Assembly (NCBI GenBank): GCA_002914805.1
Contig: JXTB01000061.1
Coordinates: 1,032,236 to 1,096,235 of the forward strand
DNA: 64,000 nt
Source: Parasponia andersonii
Lineage: Eukaryota; Streptophyta; Magnoliopsida; Rosales; Cannabaceae
Direction of reading: 5' to 3'
In this document: positions 10,687 to 22,800 of the stretch, piece by piece
How positions within the stretch are numbered: position 1 is the first letter of the stretch
Layout of the letters: every line of letters begins with the position of its first letter
Program-made: the position numbers and the translations under genes
Notes under the pieces: generated by a model
The model's input: only the letters and a program-made list of their open reading frames with translations
Told to the model about the DNA's origin: nothing
The model's database searches: none

Positions 10687-11222
10687 TGTGCGGTCTAAAA
10701 TCCTATATGTTGGTCAATACCAAAAAGGAAAAAGTTGACCAAGTGAATGTGTCAAGTCGCATGAGTAAGATTAAGTGCGACCTCCTCCAAAAGAGGTGCA
10801 ACCCCTTCTGAAAGAGTTAAGTGCAACCTCCACCGCATAAGTTAGTGCGACCTCCTCCGAACGAGTTAAGTGCGACCAGAATGAAAACTGGACTAAGCTT
10901 CATCAAAACGAGTAACTTACAAAGAAAGGGAAACAAAAATTTCTCTTTAAAGATCGACCAGTCATCTCATTTAAGTGATTACCCAGTTATATTGTTACTC
11001 AAATTATATTGTTCGATTATACAGTTACCTATTCTCATAATTGGGAAACATTGAGCTATCCTTATCTATATAAAGGGAGTTCAATGTTTCAGTGGCGGAT
11101 CTTGGACCTTTTATCTTTGAAATCTTTTGGAAACTTTTTAAACTCTTGCTTCTTCTTTTCGGACAACACATTGTAATTTTGAGCTCTAATTATTTATCAG
11201 TTATTTCTCGCACCGTACCCGC
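10687..11222 (+). mobile_element. 3' LTR of the Tat-lineage element
   Basis: The LTR starts TGTGCGGTCTAAAATCC right after the polypurine tract. At 10764-10878 it carries four to five imperfect copies of a unit of about 25 bp (GAGTTAAGTGCGACCTCCTC). A strong TATA box (TCTATATAAAGG, 11065-11076) marks the LTR promoter. The right end is placed where a copia LTR begins with TG at 11223. The true end may be a few bases different, or the LTR may be cut by that insertion. Confidence 0.65.
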
Positions 11223-13480
11223 TGTTGACGGAGGTTTTGTCAACAATAAATTTAAGAAAATTGCAAAATATGGCTTGTGTGTAAAAAAGATTATTAATTA
11301 AAGCAAACAAAGAGACAAGAATTTTATAGTGGTTCAGCCCCAAAAAAGATGAGCCTACGTCCACTATTTTTTACTATTTTCTAGAGAATTACAAGTATAA
11401 TTATCTATTACCCATTAATCATAATAAAATAAAAAAAATTATAAAATTAAGATTCTAAATAAACATAATTATTTTTTTAATAGAGGACATAATATCAAAC
11501 ACAATAATGTACTAAATAATTTTTAAACTCTAAAATTCAAATATGGAAGCGCTATAAGTCTTCAAGCTTATTATTTTTTAAAAGATATATAGATATGGGT
11601 AGTGCAAAACAAACTATATAACAATTTATGATATGAATATGTGTATCGAGGCGGGATGATATGAATTATGTTAATACTGTCCCCGCAACATATCAGCATA
11701 TTTATGATATAGTTATTCCCTACACTGGTCATTTAACCTGTTAGACTAGTTTTTCTTTTCTCCGATCGGATAGGATAACCACGGATATCTATAACCTTGG
11801 GTTATATTGCCATCTCTATTCTTTGTTTGTTTCTTCCTGTATGTATTTTCTGTAGGAACCATTATATGGTGCATTGGAAGGTAGTGTGTGTGACAATCAA
11901 AATTTTACACACACACAAGAGAGCTTAGATCAATATAGCTTTGTTGTTTTAATACATAGAATAAAAGCAATTTTTAGAGTAAAGTAAGAACACTCTCACC
12001 TTTCTATTTTTGAATTTCCTTAGTTGATGAAGAAGTTATACTCTAACAAAACTATGAGACCACAATCTTCCTCACCAAGCCTCCACACCAAAGAATTAGA
12101 GAATGGGCTCTTAATAATCACAATCTTATTATTTTCATACACTTTTAGAATTCTTGCTGTAGGTCTCAATACATAAGATAGTAAGAAGATGGTTAAAAGA
12201 GAGAAGAAAGAACCACATATTAAAAACTTAAAAAAAAATAAGAAAAGTTTCACTGACTGACTTGTACAACCTCTCTCATAGATTTTAACGTGTAGAAAAA
12301 AAAATTAGGTTTCCTAATTTTCGCAAGCTTTTACACGTATAAAACTATTTTCCAAACTGATAAATTGGGAAATTAATATAATATTAATGTCATATCACCT
12401 TAAATAGGAAAAATAATTTTAATCATATTAAAGATAATATCAAAACATGTACAGATGAGAGAGAATATTTTTTTTTGCTCCGTAATGTGTAAAATAGTTT
12501 CTAATTAAATTTTAAACAATTTAAAATCATGTAANNNNNNNNNNNNNNNNNNNNNNNNNNNNNNNNNNNNNNNNNNNNNNNNNNNTATTATTTATTATAA
12601 TGTGACACATATAATAATTAAATGTGTAACATTAACTTTAGTGTGACATAATTAATTAGAATTCAATAATTCTAAATTAGTTATTAATATAAGAAAGTAA
12701 GTATATAACATGTTCAATACAGTATTAATAGAGATAGTTCGGGGATCTATGAACTTGTAATTTTAAGCTCCAATAAATTTGATAATTAATTAAACTCTTT
12801 AATTAAATTATTACATTTATTAGTTCCAATGTTACTCCACTAAAAAACTAGAACTACACTCTTAAAAGTTACAGTATAAATTACTCAAAATAATTATAAA
12901 GTTTGTCCATTAGTTTAATTATTACATACAAAAAAATCTTTCATAAATGATTCATAAATAGAGTTAAGCTTGTAATTGGTTATCCTCTCTAATTACTTCT
13001 TTATCATTGAGTTCCCATAATTTTCTAATGAACAACAAATTCATGATTCGATTGCTCTATCATTCAAGTACTAAATCGTTACTCAAGGGAATTATTTTTC
13101 TAACTTCCATTAGGAAGGAATGTATTCTATATTGTTAATTAATATTCCTAACTATCTATAGTATCATGTCTCCAACATACAAGGATTCGGTCCAGCATAA
13201 ACACAGATGTTACCGAACACATCAAGAGACATAAAAATATGAACATAAGTCTATTAATTACTCAAGATTAATATCGTTCCATATATAATCATTGGTTGAT
13301 AAATTTGAATATTTTGTTCTGTAACGGATATTATCAGATATTCTAATTTATCTGGTCCAGTCCCATATAATCTCATTATATAAAGTATATCAATTTAATG
13401 TCGCTACATAAATAGCCTAGATAAGACTGTTCATTCACAATGATAATGGACTATACAAGTAATTTTTTAATTACTTGTAT
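11223..13480 (-). mobile_element. Copia family A 3' LTR, sense strand minus, start deleted
   Basis: On plus it begins TGTTGACGGAGG, so in sense it ends CCTCCGTCAACA. Near that end is the motif typical of sense plant LTRs (GTGGACGTAGGC, then GAACCAC in related LTRs; GCTGAACCAC here, 11325-11370). The interval 12862-13480 is the reverse complement of 40135-40733, where the same LTR starts at 39876. Comparison shows that the first 255 bp or so of this LTR and the end of RNase H are deleted at 13480-13490. The interval includes the gap 12535-12585. No coding sequence is seen. Confidence 0.65.
12535..12585. other. Assembly gap (51 N)
   Basis: Unsequenced run inside the copia LTR. No feature can be called across it. 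Confidence 1.
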
Positions 13481-13489
13481 CTACATATT

Positions 13490-14640
13490 TCCTTTGCCAC
13501 TTTTGAAGTATCTACATATTCAGCTTCCATAGTTGAATCAATAATACCATCTTGTTTTATGCTTCTCCAAACTATGGCTCCACCATCAAGAGTAAAAATT
13601 GACCTAGATGTAGATTTTCTATATCAGACTAAAAATTAGAATCAGTATATCTAATAGGAATCAAATCCCTACTGGAATATACTAGCTTATAGTTTCTCGT
13701 TCTCCGAAGATATTTGAGAATGTGTTTCACAGCTATCTAATGATCTAATCCTAGGGTAGATTGAAACCGATTGACTATTCCTACGGGGTAGTAGACGACT
13801 ATTCCTAGTGCATAGCATTGCATATATAAGACTTCCAACTGCTGATGTGTAAGGAATCCGTCCCATGTCTTCTTGCAGTTAAGGTGCCTTAGAACATTGC
13901 TCCCTAGAAAGATGAACTCTATGTCGAGAGGGCAATTATCCTCTCTTGGAGTTTTGTATTAAAAATCTAACAAACACTTTGTCAATGTACAATGGTTGAG
14001 ACAGAGCTAACAATTTGTTTTGACAGTCACGTATAAGTTCAATCCCAATAACATAACCTACCTCTCCCAAATCTTTCATTTGAAATTTGTTAGCTAGTCA
14101 TTTCTTAACATTTGATAATATTTCAATATTATTTCTAATTAGGAGAATGTCATCAATATAGAAAACAAAGAAAACCACTCTTTGTTCTTTAATATACTTA
14201 TAAACACAAGGTTCATCAAGATTCTAATAAAACTCGTAAGATTTTATAGCCTCATCAAACCTTATGTTCCAAAATCTTGAAGCTTGCTTAAGTCCATAAA
14301 TGGACCATTGTAGCTTGCAAACCTTTTTCTCTTGCCCATTAGTAATGAAACCTTCTGGTTGAATCATATAAATTTTTTTGTCAAGATAAACATTAAGAAA
14401 AGTTATCTCAGTATCCATCTACCACATTTCATAATAAAAATATTTAGCTATGGATAAAAGAATGCGAATGGACTTTATCACGGCTATTGGTAAAAAAGTC
14501 TCTTCATAGTTGACTCCTTCCTTTTAGGTGTAATCCTTTGCCACTAGCCTTGCTTTGAAAGTCTCTACTTTTTCATTTACTCCTCTTTTTTGTTTGTAGG
14601 TCTACTTATAATCAATGCGCCTTATCTCATCAGGAAGGTC
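13490..14640 (-). pseudogene. Copia family A reverse transcriptase and RNase H
   Basis: The minus strand encodes a Ty1/copia RT. From 14640 it reads ARLVAKDYT and KEGVNYEETF, then KSIRILLSIAKYF. At 14418-14224 it reads MDTEITFLNVYLDKKIYMIQ and SIYGLKQASRFWN. The polymerase motif follows as FYIDDILLIRNN at about 14150. Further left come the connection (SQPLYIDKVFVRF, AVGSLIYAM) and an RNase H fragment (LDGGAIVWRSIKQDG, STMEAEYVDTSKVAKE) that stops at 13490. Many stops are present. The gag, protease and integrase of this element are not present to the right, so it is a 3' fragment. The clade was not determined. Confidence 0.8.
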
Positions 14641-16149
14641 TACAAGTGTCCAGACTGAGTTAGAATACAAATTGTGAGAAAATTAGAAATATGTGCTAAG
14701 CAAAGTTCTCTCCCTTAAACTATGCACACTTATAAATGAATCTTTTCTGTTCATATTCATAAATCAACATTATTCTCCCTTTTTTGACCTCATTAAAAAG
14801 ATAGAGAAAAATATCAAACTAGATATTGCATAAAAACCAATTTATCTTTAAAATAAGATTCTCCCTATATGAATTCATTATACTACTTTCTCCATTTAAA
14901 TTCATGACAAAAGTATATAAAAGAGTAATACTCAAACAATTTTCTCTCCATGTAAAAAATAATATGACAAGTTAAGCAATGAGGAGATATGGAGGAAGCT
15001 AAGATTGAACGACCTTTAAAATAAGAATAACAATGTCAAATATAAGATTGGACAATAATGTGATGCCAATGAGTGTAAGAAGTATAGCATATTCCAAGTA
15101 GAGAAGTTTCATCACATCAAGATAATCAAAGCTCTAAATCTTAATATTTCACTTGTTAAAAATAAATTCTCTAAGTATAATCATCATAAAGCATAGGAGA
15201 AATCCAAAGTTATTAAAGCACAATAGTGAAATAATTTCCTTTCCTTCATTTTCATCAAATTATAAAGAGCATAAAATTCATGAAAAAATGATAATAACGA
15301 ATTTAGCATAAGAAAATCATAAATATGCTCTCCCTCAATATATGAATCATGATCAAAATATCAATAGTCAAAGTAAGAAAAGATCAATCATATATGAGAG
15401 ATATCAATTATGGATACCAATTATTTTTGAAAACAATTGCCAATTATATTTGAAGAAATATAATAACCAAGTTTGATGCTAATTAAAAGTATGCCAATAG
15501 ATACCAATTGTATTTTGAAAAACTATACTCAGTTGATACCAATTAAAGTAATTAATGAAAGATAAAATGATTAACTTGATACCAATTGAAATAATTTAAA
15601 TCAAAAACACATTCTTCTTCTCCTTTTAATGTCATTAAAAAGTTGAAAAACACATTCTTCTTCTCCTTTTAATATCATTAAAAAGTTGCGCAAATATGAA
15701 GGATAAGATTGATACCAATTGATAAATGTAAAGTAAAAACATGAATAAGTAACAAATAATAAGGATCCAATCCAAACATGTTGTAAGCTAAGTTTAAATA
15801 ACCATAAGAAATAGATGTGCAGAAAAGATAAAACATAACAAAGTATATTTTGAAAGCTATTGAGAATCTTATGTATGATATTCATAAAAAAATAGTTCCC
15901 ATAAAAAAAATCATGTGTAAAAATGCAAAATGATAAAGTTACAAAGTGTAAACATTGAATTCAAGTAATGCATCATTTTGAGTTCAAATACAATACCAAT
16001 ATAGATAAAATAATTCAGTTAATTATACATGGTATTTGTCATGTAAAAACTATCAAGCACTTGCACAAATATAAGAGTTTAAGTATTATACATTGTGCAA
16101 GCAATTTGAATCATATATGAGTAATTTATAAATCAAATAAAATCATCCA
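14641..16149 (-). other. AT-rich non-coding copia-derived spacer
   Basis: No gene is visible. On minus, several stretches resemble the 3' untranslated part of copia elements (for example TTTTTAATGAGGTCAAAAAA followed by GGGAGAA, 14770-14805, and two similar copies at 15603-15688). Five copies of GATACCAATT occur between 15412 and 15720. It may be the 3' non-coding end of the family B element to its right, but I could not align it to any LTR in the window. Confidence 0.35.
15603..15688 (+). repeat. 43-bp direct tandem duplication
   Basis: Two adjacent 43-bp units (AAAAACACATTCTTCTTCTC ... AAAAAGTTG) differ at one position (TGTCATT versus TATCATT). This is a recent local duplication in non-coding sequence. 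Confidence 0.9.
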
Positions 16150-17159
16150 TACCATCCTTCCAAAAGTTCTTCATCTTCTGTGTGTTGAGGTTGGACTCAA
16201 TCATCATCTTTAATTTTTTGTTAGGATCTAATCATTCAAGCATAATACCATACCTACAACAATATCATCTATACTTTTCTCCTTAAGGAGTCGTTAGTTT
16301 CATCAAATGTCACATACATAGATATATCTACTACTTAGTTCTTTTGTTGAAAAACTCTCTTTATGCATAAGTAGTAGTAAAGTAACTAGGAAAAGTTCTA
16401 ATGTTGGATTTTGAATCAAAAATTTCAAATTGCCTTTAGTGTTTTAAAAAAAGTATTTGTATCCAAAGACTCTAAAAATATCCAATATTGGGCTTTTGAT
16501 TGTTTCAAAACTCATAATGGTATTTTATTCAAAATAAGTTTAATCAACACATGGTTTAAAACGTAACAAATAGTATTTTAGTAAAACATTTACATTCGAC
16601 ATAATCAAGACCATTTTGAAACCAATAAATAAAATCATGTAAATATTTTTGAAACATTATCAATTAACTCAAAAGCATAATATTTTTCAAAAAATAATTA
16701 ACATAATTTCTAAAGTGACATGCTTTACAAATCTTGTCATTTAAAAAAAAACTAGACTAGGTAAGCCATAACAAGATTTCTTTACTAAAGTTTTGAAAAT
16801 GTAACCATACTAGCATGTCCAAATCTTAAATGCCAAAAGCAATAAACAATTTTTTTTAATCAAAATATATACTCTCATTTGTTAAAAATTTCAAATTGAA
16901 TATTTGAAAGAAGAAAAAATCTTCAAAAACCTAATCAAATGATTGACAAGAATTAAGCATAATATATTTCTAGCAAGATATTTTTAAATATAGGCAAAAT
17001 ATTGTTACCGATATTACTTATGCTAATAATCTTGCTTTTTGTATTGTTTCTAAAAAAGAAATATCCACCATTATTTCTTTATAAAAGTTGAGAGCTTGGT
17101 GAAGTCATTGATTTTGTCCTTGGAGCACCCACTTTTTTACTTGTTCCTATAACAAAGAT
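16150..17159 (-). pseudogene. Copia family B protease/integrase remnants, internally deleted
   Basis: On minus, 17150-16900 matches the pre-integrase region of the forward relative at 22815-22990 (NNGGYFFFRNNTKSKII here, NGGYVTFGDNAKGKI there). The stretch 16860-16740 gives the integrase zinc region (FWHLRFGHASM, as at 23210). The stretch 16420-16150 matches the end of integrase (NKRT...VVDISMYVTFDET, as at 24020-24080). The catalytic core between these parts is missing. Everything is full of stops, so this is a deleted derivative. Confidence 0.6.
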
Positions 17160-18342
17160 TCAAGTATGGATTTTCGGTACCCACATTACTTTGGGTCCTT
17201 GGGGGCTAGTCTTTGAAATCTTTGGTACCCAAGCTAGTTTTCCACCAAAATATGCATTTTTCTTTACAAAGCATGAAAAACTAGCGTGAAAAACTAGTAC
17301 ATCCATCTTGATTATAATAAGCGCAAGTTTACTTTGTGTCACTTGTACTAGCTTTCACAAAATAGTTCTCGAGGTATTTTTGTTTAATAAAAGATTTGTA
17401 CCCAATACCTCCTTTGTCAAAAACACATTTTTGTTCACCAAGCATTGAATCAAAATTCTTCTTTCCATTGGTGAAATTGTGGACAATATTGGTTAAGTCC
17501 AAAACTTTTTCTTTTAAGGAAGCATTTTCATTTTTCAAGTATTCATATAAATCACAATTCAAAATAACTTCTTTTTCTTTTGAAAATTCCTCAAGTTCTT
17601 TTGATAAAAATGATAATTGCTTCTTGAGAGCACTATTTTTCAAAACAAGTAATTTGTAGTTATCATGTAATTTATGAAAATCATCAAGTAGCTTATTGTA
17701 TGATAACTCTTCTTCATCACTATCATTTTCAAAATCACTACTATCATTAAAATCATCAAGTGAGACATTATCGAGTTCAAGAGATTTTACCTCACTATCG
17801 ATAGCCATGAAGCATATGTTGCTTACTTCTTCTTCAACATTATCATCCAAATTACCATCATTGCTATCATCCTAAGTAGCTTTGTTTTCTTTTTCTTGCA
17901 TGGAAGATTTGAGAGTAATGAGTTTCTTTTCCTTATTTTTCTCCTTATCTTCTTCATTGCTTTCTTTTATTTGACTTGTGGTGGCATATGAGCTTTCAAG
18001 CATTTTCCACATTTCATGAGCATTAGTAGCCAATTGAATATTATTATATATATTTACATCTATGCTACATAACAAATAATTAAAAGCACATCCATTCTTA
18101 GAAAACATAATTTTGTCAAAATCATCATATTCATAAAACTCTTTTTCAATGAATTTATTATCAATTATTTTTCTAGGAATATATGGATCTTGAACAATAA
18201 TATTCAATAAATCATCACCCATAATTTTTAAAAATTTAAGCATTTTGATTTTGCAAATATTGTAGTCAATACCATTAAAAAATGGTGGTCTAGTTGAAAA
18301 CCCCTTATTTGAAAGATTCTGAAAATTGTTTGGGTATATCAT
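17160..18342 (-). pseudogene. Copia family B gag (reverse element)
   Basis: This is a long copia gag on minus. It starts MIYPNNFQNLSNKGFSTRPP about 35 bases after the primer-binding site. The gag core reads FFNGIDYNICKIKMLKFLK and AFNYLLCSIDVNIYNNIQ, then HEMWKMLESSYATT. It continues after a deletion and stop near 17870 with an acidic/coiled-coil segment (SLDDFNDSSDFENDSDEEEL; LLDDFHKLHDNYKLLVLKN). It ends in the spacer FDKGGIGYKSFIKQKYLENY and then FVKKNAYFGGKLAWVPK. The forward element at 21180-22800 is a close relative. The zinc-knuckle part of the gag is deleted here. Confidence 0.75.
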
Positions 18343-18378
18343 CTCAAGACGGTTAAGTCTTTAAAAATTGAGCACCAA

Positions 18379-18390
18379 GCTCTAATACCA
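18379..18390 (-). other. Primer-binding site (initiator Met tRNA type)
   Basis: On minus this reads TGGTATTAGAGC, one base away from TGGTATCAGAGC, the complement of the 3' end of initiator tRNA-Met used by most plant copia elements. It lies two bases after the LTR end (ACA) at 18393. Confidence 0.8.
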
Positions 18391-18392
18391 AT

Positions 18393-19924
18393 TGTTAGCT
18401 ATTTTTAGCCCAAGATTGACGACCCAAGACGGGGTTGAATTGTGTTTTAAAACGTTTTAAGAAACTTTTCAACTATTCAAAACCATAGACCACTATTTAA
18501 AACTTTTAGCTAAATCAACAATAATGCCAAACATATAACAATAATAGCAAGTATATTAAGTACACTAAATATTAAACACTTAATTAAATAGCTTGCAATA
18601 AAGTAACGAGTGTAGGGATAGAGAAAATACAAACTCAGTTTTTACGAGGTTCGACAAACACGACGGTAACTTGTTTTGAGTTTTCCACTATCGGATCAAG
18701 ATTATGGGCTTGACCGACACTTTTTACAAACGAAGTGAATTCTTTTTAGGCATACCCTAGCCTTTACAGTAGTCTTGACTCCGGCTCTATCACGCCTAAC
18801 TTCGGATTGTTTTGACTCCGGAGACAACCTCACCTATACAGATTGTTTAGACAATGGTGCCAATCTCACTAACTCACGGGTTATTTATGACTCCGGTGCT
18901 AACCTTATCTAAATCGGTTTGTTTATGAATCTGGTAGTAATCTCACCTCAATCGGGTTGTTTATGAATCTTGTGGCAATCTCACCTTACACTCAATGGTT
19001 TTTCAATAAACAAGAGTGAACAATCAGTCACAATTTCTCCTCACAAAGTAATTAATACAATTTTGGCTTAGGAGATTTGAGAACAATGCAATATAGATGC
19101 TCTAAAATTGGCTCAACATGATTCGAAAGTTAAAGTTGAGTAAAAGAGAGCTTTTGGACTTAGAAACTAATTGGGTATCAATGTAGGTTCATATACTCTC
19201 TTTCTAAGTCATCAAAGTTGGCTCTATTTAAAAGCATCTTCAAAAGCTAGCCGTTTTTGACCGTTAGTAACTTGCTGCCAAAATTTTGGTCGACCAGAAA
19301 TAATTTTGGTCGATCAAAAAACTAGCCGTTAGAGTCCGATATGCCAGTTCAGCTCCAATGGCTCTTTTTGGCCTTTATTTTGGTCGACCAAGCCTGGTCG
19401 ACCAAAATTAGTCAGAAACAAAATTTTTTGTTTCTTTGAACTAATTTTTGGTCGTCCTTAAAACTTTCTTCAAATCATTTTTAACATTAAAAAAATATAC
19501 TTTAGAGAATATTTGGGCTAGATTAGAAATGATATTTATTTTTAAACAATTAAGAATTAGTGGATTTAAAGTTTAGCTAATTCTTTGAAGATTTGTTTGT
19601 AAATTCATTTGAAAGATTTTTAAGAATTATTTTGAAAGTATGAGCCAATGTAAAGAGAATGTATGTGTAATGCAATAAATCAAGTACAAGACTAAGTATG
19701 AAATATACCCTATCTAAGTATGTCTTGTATCTTGATTGTCCATCTTCAAGCTTGATTATAATAAGTCTATATGCATACATCTTCAAGCTTAATTCCTTGA
19801 TTAACTTGAGGTAGAACTTTAATACTATTTCACTTTACACTCAAGTTAATGCATTAGTACTAAATCAAATGTTTGTTATCTTCAAAATAAGAGTGAGTAA
19901 GATTGAGACCTTAATTTCTCAACA
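18393..19924 (-). mobile_element. 5' LTR of the reverse copia family B element
   Basis: Bounded by TG (18393) and CA (19924), 1532 bp. In sense (minus) it starts TGTTGAGAAATTAAGG and ends next to the primer-binding site at 18390. It shares with the forward LTR the block around GAACCTCGTAAAAA (18640-18660 here, 20895-20915 there). Four palindromic motifs of the type TTTTGGTCGACCAAAA lie at 19289-19425. The right end abuts a forward LTR of the same family that has lost its own start, so this element probably landed in it or recombined with it. Confidence 0.75.
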
Positions 19925-21090
19925 CAAAGGTTATATACTTAATTCTTATAACTGAATATTTGTCTATACATTATATGATCTTTAATGGCTCAAAGTTTTC
20001 ATAATATTGAAAATTTTCAAAGCAAAACTATCAAATCTATTTATCTCCAAATAAAATAAGAAATTTATTTTATACAAGATTTTAATTGATTTATAAATTT
20101 CTAGTCTCTATATTATATATTAAATAAATTTATAAAGTCACTTTTTGGAAACGATTGAAAAATCCTTGAAACAAAATTTAAAATATACACTTGGGTAGAA
20201 TCGACAGATTGGTAGTGAGAATCGATCTACCGATTCCTCTGTTTTCTATTTTTAACGACTTTTTAATATTCAATTGTTAGAACTGTACTTTCAATGGCTA
20301 GTATTTTTAGTCTACCGAAAGTGAACTTTTGGTCTACTGAAAATGGTAGATTGTTTGTCAAATGATTATAAACAGCTAGTTTTCATTCTAGTCTCTAAAT
20401 AGAAGCCTTTTTAACACTTGAAAAAAATTTTGAATATTCTTACATTGGTTTATACATACTTTCAAGTTGTTTAAATCATCTTTTGTGAATCAAACTTTCA
20501 AATTCACTTTTTCACAAAAATCAATTGAGCCAAACTAGATCATACCTTGTGTTTTCACTTATTCTTTCTAGGCTTACCTTGTATTAATCCTTTTTGTTAG
20601 AGAGATTCTAGTTGAGTGCATCAACAAATAAAAATCAAATTGTATTTGTAACTGAGGTTGACATCGGATTCATAAACAACCTGGTTTAGGTGAGATTGGC
20701 ACCAGAGTTTAAACAATCCGTGTTAGGCATGATAAAGCCAAATTCAAAGTAGTTGTAAAGGAGTAAGTGTGCTTAAAAAGAAAGCACTTGTTGTGAAAAA
20801 GGGACGGTTAAGCCCATTCTATTGATCCGATAGTGGATAGCTCAAAGCGAGTTGCCATGAGTCGGGGACATAGACAAACCATCTTATTTATTGAACCTCG
20901 TAAAAATAGTATTTGCATTTCTCTATCTTTATCTTCTTCAATTTATTTATCTTGAGTTTATGCATGCAATTTGTCTATTTTTACTTGTAGTTTTTACTTG
21001 GTAAGTCTACTTGTCTTCTAAGAAAGATTTGAAAAAGTGTTTAAAACTTAACTCACCCCCCTTTTTGTGTTAGCTAACCTTGGACTTACA
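19925..21090 (+). mobile_element. 5' LTR of the forward copia family B element, start missing
   Basis: From AAAGGTTATATAC at about 19926 it is collinear with the 3' LTR at 28308-28494. It ends ACTTACA at 21090, just before the primer-binding site. About 175 bp of the LTR start, present at 28134-28307, are absent because the reverse LTR ending at 19924 takes their place. It is otherwise AT-rich with no coding sequence. Confidence 0.75.
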
Positions 21091-21092
21091 AT

Positions 21093-21104
21093 TGGTATCA
21101 GAGC
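21093..21104 (+). other. Primer-binding site TGGTATCAGAGC
   Basis: Perfect 12-base match to the plant copia primer-binding site for initiator tRNA-Met, two bases after the LTR end. Confidence 0.9.
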
Positions 21105-21179
21105 TTGGTGATAAATTTTTAAAACTTAACCATTTTTGAGATTGGTAGGCCAAATAATTTTTCTTTTCAATACGAGGGG

Positions 21180-22800
21180 TTGTCTTCATCCAAACGACAA
21201 TTTTTTAATGGAAGTAATTTTAAATATTGGAGAAGTTGTATGGATACTTATCTTAGGTCTATTGATTTTGATCTTTGGTACATTGTCACTAAAGGTTCTT
21301 TAAAAGTACAAGTAGTTAATGGTAGAGAATTTGAAAAAGATATAGAAGAATATGATGAAAAGGATAAGATCAACTTCACTAAAAATGGTATAGCTAGAAA
21401 TATTCTTATGTATGGTTTAGATAGGAATATTTATAATAATATTGAGAAAGCTAGAGATGCTCATAAATTATGGAACATCCTAGAAGTCTCTTATCAAGGA
21501 ACTAGCTCAAAGAAAGAAACTAGAATCAATATTTTTACTTGAAACAATGAGTTGTTTAAAATAGACAAAGATGAATTTATTTCACAAATGTTTACTAGAT
21601 TCAAAACTATTGTTAACTCTCTTGATGCTCTAGGAAAAATATTTCCAAATAGTGAGTTGGTGAGCAAGATTCTTCAAAGCCTCCCTCGAGCATATAAAAG
21701 CAAGGTGGTGGCCACTCAAGAAGCTAATGATCTTAGCAAAGTTCCTCTTGAAGAACTTATGGGTTCTTTTATGACCCATGAAATTCTTATGAAGAAAACA
21801 AATGAAGAAGAAGGAGAGAAGAAGAAAAAGAAAGAAATAGTACTCAAAGCCACCATGCAAGAAAACATTGAGGAAGAAGAAGAATTTGCGGATAGTGAGC
21901 TTGAAAACATTGCCCTAAATACCAAAAGGTACAAGAAATACCTAAACTTCAAAAAGAAGAACTAAAAAAAAAACACGAAAGACAATAACCTCTGAGAAAA
22001 AAGAATGAAGGATGACCAAATCACTTACTTTGAATGCAAGAAACTAGGTCATATGAAGAATGAATGTCCCTTGAGAAGAAAAGTGAAGAAGAAGGCAATG
22101 AAGGCCACATGGGATGATAGTGAAGAAGAAGAATCCGAAGGAGAAGAAAAAGAAGAAATTGCTAATAAATGCCTCATGGTAATAGAAAATGAGGTCAACT
22201 CACTTGAACCTAAAATTGAATTTGATGATAGTGATACAAGTCGTGAGTTTAGTGAAAACGATAGTGATTGTGATTTATCATATGAAAATTTATTGAGTGA
22301 TTTCAATGATTTACACAAGAACTATGAAAAGCTCATTTTCAAAAACAATGCTCTTAAAATGGAAATTCTTAGTTTGTCTAAAAAGGTTGAAGAGTTTACA
22401 AAAGGAAAGGAAGTAAAATTATGTTGTAGTGGTTGTGATGTTTTGTCTAAAGAAAACACTTTCTTAAATGACTAGGTTTTAGACTTGATCAAAATTATCC
22501 ACAAATTTACCAATAGAAAGAAAAATTTTGGTATGATGCTTGGTAGACAAAAATGCATTTTTGACAAAGGAGGTATTGGGTACAAATCTTCCATAAAACA
22601 AAAATACCTCAAAAACTATTTTGTGAAAGCTAGTACTAGTGACACTAAACGTAGTTGCACTTATTGCAATTAAGATGGACATAATAGTTTTTTATGCTTT
22701 GTGAAGAAGAATGTATATTTTGTTGGAAGCTAGCTTGGGCACCGAAAGAGTCTAGAACAAACACTCAAGGACCCAAATTAGTATGAGTACCAAAAATCAA
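21180..22800 (+). pseudogene. Copia family B gag (forward element)
   Basis: The gag core begins SSSKRQFFNGSNFKYWRSC (no ATG remains; the first codon is TTG). It continues FTKNGIARNILMYGLDRNIY and HKLWNILEVSYQGTS. After a TGA at 21540 comes DEFISQMFTRFKTIVNSLDA, then LVSKILQSLPRAYKSKVVAT and the EELMGSFMTHE helix. The zinc knuckle at about 22027-22075 reads YFECKKLGHMKNEC, so the first cysteine is replaced. A long acidic and coiled-coil tail follows (EEEESEGEEKEE; LSDFNDLHKNYEKLIFKNN). A second cysteine cluster CTYCN is followed by a stop and DGHNS at 22660-22690. At least four disabling changes are present. Gag of this length with a coiled-coil tail suggests a SIRE-like group, which I have not proved. 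Confidence 0.8.

Noticed and set aside
21630-22318. Minus-strand frames of 76-89 codons opposite the copia gag
   Set aside because: They are Ser/Phe-rich shadows of the Lys/Glu-rich gag on plus, with no conserved domain.
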